Assembly (NCBI GenBank): GCA_946480925.1
Contig: CAMLLU010000036.1
Span: 1 to 53,058, forward strand
DNA from: an uncultured Rivibacter sp.
Lineage (GTDB): Bacteria > Pseudomonadota > Gammaproteobacteria > Burkholderiales > Burkholderiaceae
DNA length: 53,058 nt
Reading direction: 5' to 3'
Positions 48,653 through 53,058 of the stretch are shown piece by piece; within the stretch, counting starts at the first letter, position 1; each line of letters begins with the position of its first letter. The notes under the pieces are model-generated. The model was not told the origin of the DNA, made no database searches, and worked only from the letters and a program-made list of their open reading frames with translations. A program made the position numbers and the translations under genes.

Positions 48653-49987
48653 ATGGAACCCTCCGCCATCAACGACCCCTTCGCGCAGTTCGACGAACAG
48701 CAGCGCACCTTCATCAAGCCCAACCCAGGCGGGCGCTCCAGCACGCGCAGCGTTGAAGGCGGTACCGGTACTGGCGAGTTCGCCACCGCGCCTGAGCTCG
48801 CCGCCGCGCCCGACCAGGGCCTGAACCCGCTGGTGGCGCTGGCCAACAAGCTGCTGCTGGCCGTGCCGCAGTTGCGCACCACGCGCCACGTGGACGACCC
48901 GACCGCGCTGCGCAATGCGCTGGCGCAAGGCATTCGCGATTTCGCCACGCAGGCCACGCAACAAGGCATCGCGCCCGAACGCGTGATGGCCGCGCGCTAC
49001 GTGCTGTGCACCATGCTCGACGAAGCCGCCGCCGACACGCCCTGGGGCGGCTCGGGCGTGTGGGCTCGGCACAGCCTTCTGGCCATGTTCCACAACGAGA
49101 CCTGGGGCGGAGAAAAGGTGTTCCAGCTCATGGCGCGGCTGGCCGAAAAGCCCGAGGCCAACCGCGACCTGCTCGAACTCATCTATTGCGCGCTCACGCT
49201 CGGCTTCGAGGGCCGCTACCGCGTCATCGACAACGGCCGCGCGCAGCTCGAAGCGGTGCGCGACAAGCTCGCGCAGATCCTGAAGCAGCAGCGCGGCGAT
49301 TACCCGCACGCGCTGGCGCAGCACTGGCAGGGCCAGCCCGTCACGCGCAAGCGCGCCTACAGCTGGCTGCCGCTGGCCGCCACGGCCGCGGTGGCCGCGT
49401 TGCTGCTCACCGGCATGTACCTGGGCCTCGCGCTGTCGCTGGGCGGCCATTCCGACCCGGTGTACGGGCAGATCCAGAGCCTGCGCCTCTCGCCCCCCGT
49501 GGTGGCGCAGCCGCAGCCGGCGCCCAAGCCGCGGCTCGCGCAATTCCTGCAGCCCGACATCAAGGCCGGCCTCGTGGCCGTGCGCGACGAGATCGACCGC
49601 AGCGTGGTCACCATCCGCGGTGACGGCTCGTTCGCACCCGGCAGCGCCACGCTGCTGCCCGAGCGCGAAGCGCTGATGCAGCGCATCGCCGACGCCCTGG
49701 CGCAAGTGAACGGCGCCGTGCTCGTGACCGGACACACCGACAGCCAGCCCATCCGCTCGGCGCGCTTCCCGTCGAACTGGCACCTCTCGGAAGAGCGCGC
49801 CCGCACGGTGCGCGACCTGCTGGTCGCTCGCAAGGTGGCGGCCGACCGCATCACATCAGAAGGCCGCGCCGACGGCGAGCCGGTGGTGCCCAACGACACC
49901 GCCGGCAACCGCGCGCTGAACCGGCGCGTCGAGGTCACGCTGTTCGTGGGCCGAGCCAATGCGGCGCCGAAGGCGGCCAAATCATGA
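48653..49987 (+). CDS. tssL: Type VI secretion protein TssL with OmpA-like peptidoglycan-binding domain
   Basis: A 444-residue inner membrane protein. Residues about 55-235 are the DotU-type cytoplasmic domain (LCTMLDEAAADTPWG, LMARLAEKPEANRDLLELIYCALTLGFEGRYR); 238-262 is the membrane helix; 320-437 is an OmpA-like domain (VLVTGHTDSQPIRSARFPSN, GRADGEPVVPNDTAGNRALNRRVEV) that binds peptidoglycan. This is the evolved long form which needs no separate TagL anchor. 15 bp after tssK. Confidence 0.96.
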   Translation: MEPSAINDPFAQFDEQQRTFIKPNPGGRSSTRSVEGGTGTGEFATAPELAAAPDQGLNPLVALANKLLLAVPQLRTTRHVDDPTALRNALAQGIRDFATQATQQGIAPERVMAARYVLCTMLDEAAADTPWGGSGVWARHSLLAMFHNETWGGEKVFQLMARLAEKPEANRDLLELIYCALTLGFEGRYRVIDNGRAQLEAVRDKLAQILKQQRGDYPHALAQHWQGQPVTRKRAYSWLPLAATAAVAALLLTGMYLGLALSLGGHSDPVYGQIQSLRLSPPVVAQPQPAPKPRLAQFLQPDIKAGLVAVRDEIDRSVVTIRGDGSFAPGSATLLPEREALMQRIADALAQVNGAVLVTGHTDSQPIRSARFPSNWHLSEERARTVRDLLVARKVAADRITSEGRADGEPVVPNDTAGNRALNRRVEVTLFVGRANAAPKAAKS

Positions 49988-49997
49988 TCAGGAAGCC

Positions 49998-52900
49998 ATG
50001 ATCAAGAAGCTCCTCGGCCTCGTCTTCAACCGCTGGGTGCTGCTCGCGGTGCTGTTGCTGGCCCTCGCGCTGGTGATCTGGATCGTCGGCCCGCTGGTGG
50101 CCGTTGCCGACGTGCGGCCGCTCGAAGGCACCGGAGCCCGCTGGATCACCATCGGCGTGGTCGTGCTGATCGCCGTGCTGTTGATGGCGTGGAACTCATG
50201 GCGCGCGCGCCGCGGCAACGCGCAGGTGGTCAACCAGCTGATGGCCGCGCCGGCCGCTGCCAAGGAGACGGAAAGCGCCGACATGAAGGCGGTGCGCGAG
50301 CGCTTCGAGAAAGCGCTGGTCACCCTCAAGCGTGCGCGCTTCGGCGGGGGCGGCGTGCTCTCGGGCTGGTCGGCCAAGCTGGGCGGGCAATACCTCTACG
50401 AGCTGCCGTGGTACCTGATCATCGGCGCGCCCGGCTCGGGCAAGACCACGGCGCTGCACAACTGCGGCCTGAAGTTCCCGCTGGCCGAAGCGGTGGGCGA
50501 CCATGCCGTGAAGGGCGTGGGCGGCACGCGCAACTGCGACTGGTGGTTCACCGACCGCGCCGTGCTCGTCGACACCGCCGGCCGCTTCACCACGCAAGAC
50601 AGCGACCGCGAGAACGACCGCGCCACCTGGAGCGGCTTTCTCGGCATGCTCAAGAAGTCGCGCCCGCGCCAGCCGGTCAACGGCGTGCTGGTCACCGTGT
50701 CGGTGGCCGACCTGCTGACCCGCGGCCCCGCCGAGCGCGCGCAGCATGCGGCCACCGTGCGCCAGCGCGTGCAGGAGCTGCACCAGGACCTGGGCATCCG
50801 CTTCCCGATCTACCTGCTGGTCACCAAGTGCGACCTGCTGGCCGGGTTCATGGACTACTTCGCCACCGTCGACAAGGACCAGCGCGCCTCGCCCTGGGGC
50901 TTCACCTTCCCGCTCGACCCGGCGGCACTGAAGGGTGAATCGGCCCCGCTGTCTCGCTTTGGCCCCGAGTTCGACGCGCTTCACCAGCGGCTGAACGACG
51001 GCCTCATCGACCGCCTGCAGGTCGATCGCGATGCACAGCGCCGTGCACGCATCTACGGCTTCCCGGGCCAGTTCGCGGGTCTGCGCGGCATGCTGCAGGA
51101 GTTCGTGGAGACGGTGTTCTCGCCCTCGCCCTACGAAGCCAACCCGCTGCTGCGGGGCGTCTACTTCGTGAGCGGCACGCAGGAAGGCACGCCCATCGAC
51201 CGCGTGCTCGGTGCCGTGGCCCGGGCCTACCGGCTGGAGCGGGCCATCGTGGCGCCCAACCAGTCCAGCGGCAAGAGCTACTTCCTGAACCGGCTGCTGG
51301 GCGAAGTGGTGTTCGCCGAAAGCGGCATCGCCGGCACCAACCTCAAGTGGGAGCGCCGCCGCACGGCCCTGGCGCTGGCCGGCTATGCCGCGGTGGGGCT
51401 GCTCACGGTGGGCACCGTCGTCGCGTGGAGCACCAGCTACATCAACAACCGCCGCTACATCACCGACGTGGCCGAGCGCGTGGAAGAAGTGCGCAAGCTC
51501 GTGCAGGCCACGCCCAACCGGGCCTCGCCCGAGTTGCAGCCCATCGTGCCGGCGCTCGACGCCACCCGCACGCTGGCCACCGCCGGGCGCAACAGCGACG
51601 AGGTGCCCTGGTCGCTGGGCTTCGGGCTCTACCAGGGCCGCAAGCTCGACAGCGCGGCCAACACGGCCTACGAACGCATGCTGGTCGATGCCGTGCTGCC
51701 ACGGCTGGCGCTGCGCATCGAAGAGCAACTGCGCCAGGGCGGCGAAGCACCCGAGATGCAGTACGAGGCGCTCAAGGCCTACCTCATGCTGCACGACCCC
51801 GACCACTTCGACGCCGAGTCGCTGAAGATCTACGTCGAAGCCGACTGGGACGCGCAGTTCGGCCGCGAGCTGGCCCTCGAAGACCGCGAGCAGCTCAGCC
51901 ACCACCTCGATGCCTTGCTCGCGCAAGGTGCGGCCGTGTCGCCCCTGCCGGAAGACAAGCCCCTCATCGAGCAGCACCGCACCCGCCTGGCCACCGTGAC
52001 GCTGCCGCAGCGGGTCTACAACCGCATGCGCCACCAGGGCCTGGGCGGCGAGTTCCCCGAGTTCACCGTGGTGCGCGCGGCGGGCAACAACGCCGCGCTG
52101 GTGTTCACCCGGCGCAGCGGCCAGCCGCTCACCAAGGGCGTGCCGGGGTTGTTCTCCTACGACGGCTACCACCGCGGCTTCCAGCGCGAGGTGTCTCGCG
52201 TGGCCCAGCAGCTGGCCGACGAGCAGGGCTGGGTGCTGGGCATCACTGACCCCGCCAAGAGCCCCGTTGCCGCCGTGCGCGGCAACGAGCCGCTGGTGGA
52301 CGACGTGCGGCGCATCTACCTCAACGAATACGCCACCATCTGGGAAGCCTTCATCGCCGACGTGCGCCTGCTGCCGATGACGAGCCTCGCGCAGTCGGTG
52401 CAGATGGCGCGGCTGCTGTCGGGCCCCGACACGCCGCTGGTGCCGCTCATGAAAGCCATGTCGCGCGAGACCACGCTGCTGGCCGGCGGGGGTGTGGTCG
52501 ACAAGGCCGAAAAGCGCGCCACCGAAGTGCTGGGCAAGTCGCGCGAGGCCATCGCCAGCATCCTCACGCCCGGCGGCAAGCCGGCGGCTGCCGGCCCGCG
52601 CATCGAAAGCCTCGTCGACGACCGCTTCGCCGCGCTGCGCCAGTTCGTCTTCAAGCCCGAAGGCGGCAAGGCGCCCATGGACGACACCGTGGCACTCATC
52701 GGTGAAGTGCACGTGCTGCTCAACGCGGTGGACACCGCCATCAAGGGCGGCTCTGCACCGCCGCCCTCACCGCTGCCCAACCGCGTGAAGGCCGAGGCCG
52801 CGCGCATGCCGGAGCCGGTGCGCTCCATGCTCGACAACCTCTCGGCCAGCAGCGCGCAGGTCTCGCAGATCATGGTGCGGCAGAACCTCGGGCAGGAGGT

Positions 52901-53058
52901 TAAGTCGCAAGTCGGCGAGTTCTGCCAGCAGGCCATTGCCGGCCGCTACCCGCTCAACCGCGCCTCCAAGCGCGACGTGACGCAAGCCGACTTCGCGATG
53001 CTCTTCGCCCCCGGCGGCAAGATCGACCAGCTGTTCCAGCAGAAGCTCGCGCAGTACG
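49998..53058 (+). CDS. tssM: Type VI secretion membrane protein TssM (IcmF), cut by the window end
   Basis: The frame is open from the ATG at 49998 to the window edge, giving 1020 residues of a family that usually reaches about 1150-1300. Two N-terminal helices (about 12-33 and 49-65), then a GTPase/ATPase-like domain with Walker A GAPGSGKTT (143-151) and Walker B VLVDTAGRF. A third membrane helix (LALAGYAAVGLLTVGTVVAW) leads into the large periplasmic domain that meets TssJ. The C-terminal TssJ-binding part is mostly off the window. Confidence 0.95.
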   Translation, partial: MIKKLLGLVFNRWVLLAVLLLALALVIWIVGPLVAVADVRPLEGTGARWITIGVVVLIAVLLMAWNSWRARRGNAQVVNQLMAAPAAAKETESADMKAVRERFEKALVTLKRARFGGGGVLSGWSAKLGGQYLYELPWYLIIGAPGSGKTTALHNCGLKFPLAEAVGDHAVKGVGGTRNCDWWFTDRAVLVDTAGRFTTQDSDRENDRATWSGFLGMLKKSRPRQPVNGVLVTVSVADLLTRGPAERAQHAATVRQRVQELHQDLGIRFPIYLLVTKCDLLAGFMDYFATVDKDQRASPWGFTFPLDPAALKGESAPLSRFGPEFDALHQRLNDGLIDRLQVDRDAQRRARIYGFPGQFAGLRGMLQEFVETVFSPSPYEANPLLRGVYFVSGTQEGTPIDRVLGAVARAYRLERAIVAPNQSSGKSYFLNRLLGEVVFAESGIAGTNLKWERRRTALALAGYAAVGLLTVGTVVAWSTSYINNRRYITDVAERVEEVRKLVQATPNRASPELQPIVPALDATRTLATAGRNSDEVPWSLGFGLYQGRKLDSAANTAYERMLVDAVLPRLALRIEEQLRQGGEAPEMQYEALKAYLMLHDPDHFDAESLKIYVEADWDAQFGRELALEDREQLSHHLDALLAQGAAVSPLPEDKPLIEQHRTRLATVTLPQRVYNRMRHQGLGGEFPEFTVVRAAGNNAALVFTRRSGQPLTKGVPGLFSYDGYHRGFQREVSRVAQQLADEQGWVLGITDPAKSPVAAVRGNEPLVDDVRRIYLNEYATIWEAFIADVRLLPMTSLAQSVQMARLLSGPDTPLVPLMKAMSRETTLLAGGGVVDKAEKRATEVLGKSREAIASILTPGGKPAAAGPRIESLVDDRFAALRQFVFKPEGGKAPMDDTVALIGEVHVLLNAVDTAIKGGSAPPPSPLPNRVKAEAARMPEPVRSMLDNLSASSAQVSQIMVRQNLGQEVKSQVGEFCQQAIAGRYPLNRASKRDVTQADFAMLFAPGGKIDQLFQQKLAQY

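Noticed and set aside
50196..52712. 838-residue minus-strand frame opposite tssM
   Set aside because: Antisense shadow of the TssM frame; composition is non-protein-like.

Overview
The window is chromosomal DNA from a high-GC betaproteobacterium of the order Burkholderiales. The gene content and order point to the Rubrivivax/Leptothrix/Roseateles/Rhizobacter side of the order rather than Burkholderia proper; this is inferred from gene neighbourhoods (trxB-ftsK-lolA-rarA, rpmB-rpmG, livHMGF, a complete aryl polyene operon), not from a marker-gene tree. Coding density is very high and most minus-strand operons show 4-nt ATGA-type start/stop overlaps. No tRNA, rRNA, CRISPR array or complete insertion sequence was recognised.

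Left part (1-5.9 kb): the tail of a polysaccharide deacetylase, about 400 bp with no convincing gene, then a minus-strand pyrimidine operon: URC1 (GTP cyclohydrolase II-like), URC4 (DUF1688), upp, a RutR-like TetR regulator and a CodA-family deaminase. A near-perfect RutR-type operator lies 14 bp upstream of the first gene. The deaminase carries Cys where E. coli CodA has the discriminating Asp314, which predicts 5-methylcytosine deaminase activity. 5.9-9.9 kb holds a rhomboid protease, an S1C/PDZ protein that has lost its catalytic His and Asp, an NAD(P)-binding epimerase-like protein and a ferredoxin-type reductase.

10.1-28.1 kb is one long minus-strand aryl polyene (APE) operon. Transcribed from 28.1 kb downward it encodes a KS-like chain-length factor, an acyltransferase, two ACPs, a COG4648 membrane protein, an adenylating ligase fused to a dehydratase, a glycosyltransferase, an LpxL-type acyltransferase, a MIO-type aromatic amino acid ammonia-lyase, a thioesterase, a LolA-like protein, an MMPL exporter, a FAD-dependent oxidoreductase, a DUF3261 lipoprotein, KS, dehydratase, ketoreductase, KS, a small exported protein and a phosphopantetheinyl transferase. 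The ligase/ACP/KS/KR/DH enzymes would build the polyene on ACP, and the LolA/MMPL/lipoprotein/acyltransferase genes would move it to the outer membrane. Two long imperfect palindromes (9942-10130 and 23561-23721) with a shared core sit at 3' ends of genes in this operon.

28.7-32.3 kb is livHMGF (branched-chain amino acid ABC transporter without its binding protein). 32.5-39.5 kb is housekeeping: rarA, lolA, ftsK, a Crp/Fnr regulator, trxB, rpmB, rpmG. 39.7-46.7 kb holds a fatty acid desaturase, an RsmB-like rRNA methyltransferase, purN, a site-2 protease, trpS, a DUF3717/DUF1289 protein and a lytic transglycosylase. An unusual facing pair of 7-bp-period GTGA repeats lies just after trpS.

46.8 kb to the right edge starts a type VI secretion operon, tssJ-tssK-tssL-tssM, with tssM cut by the window end.
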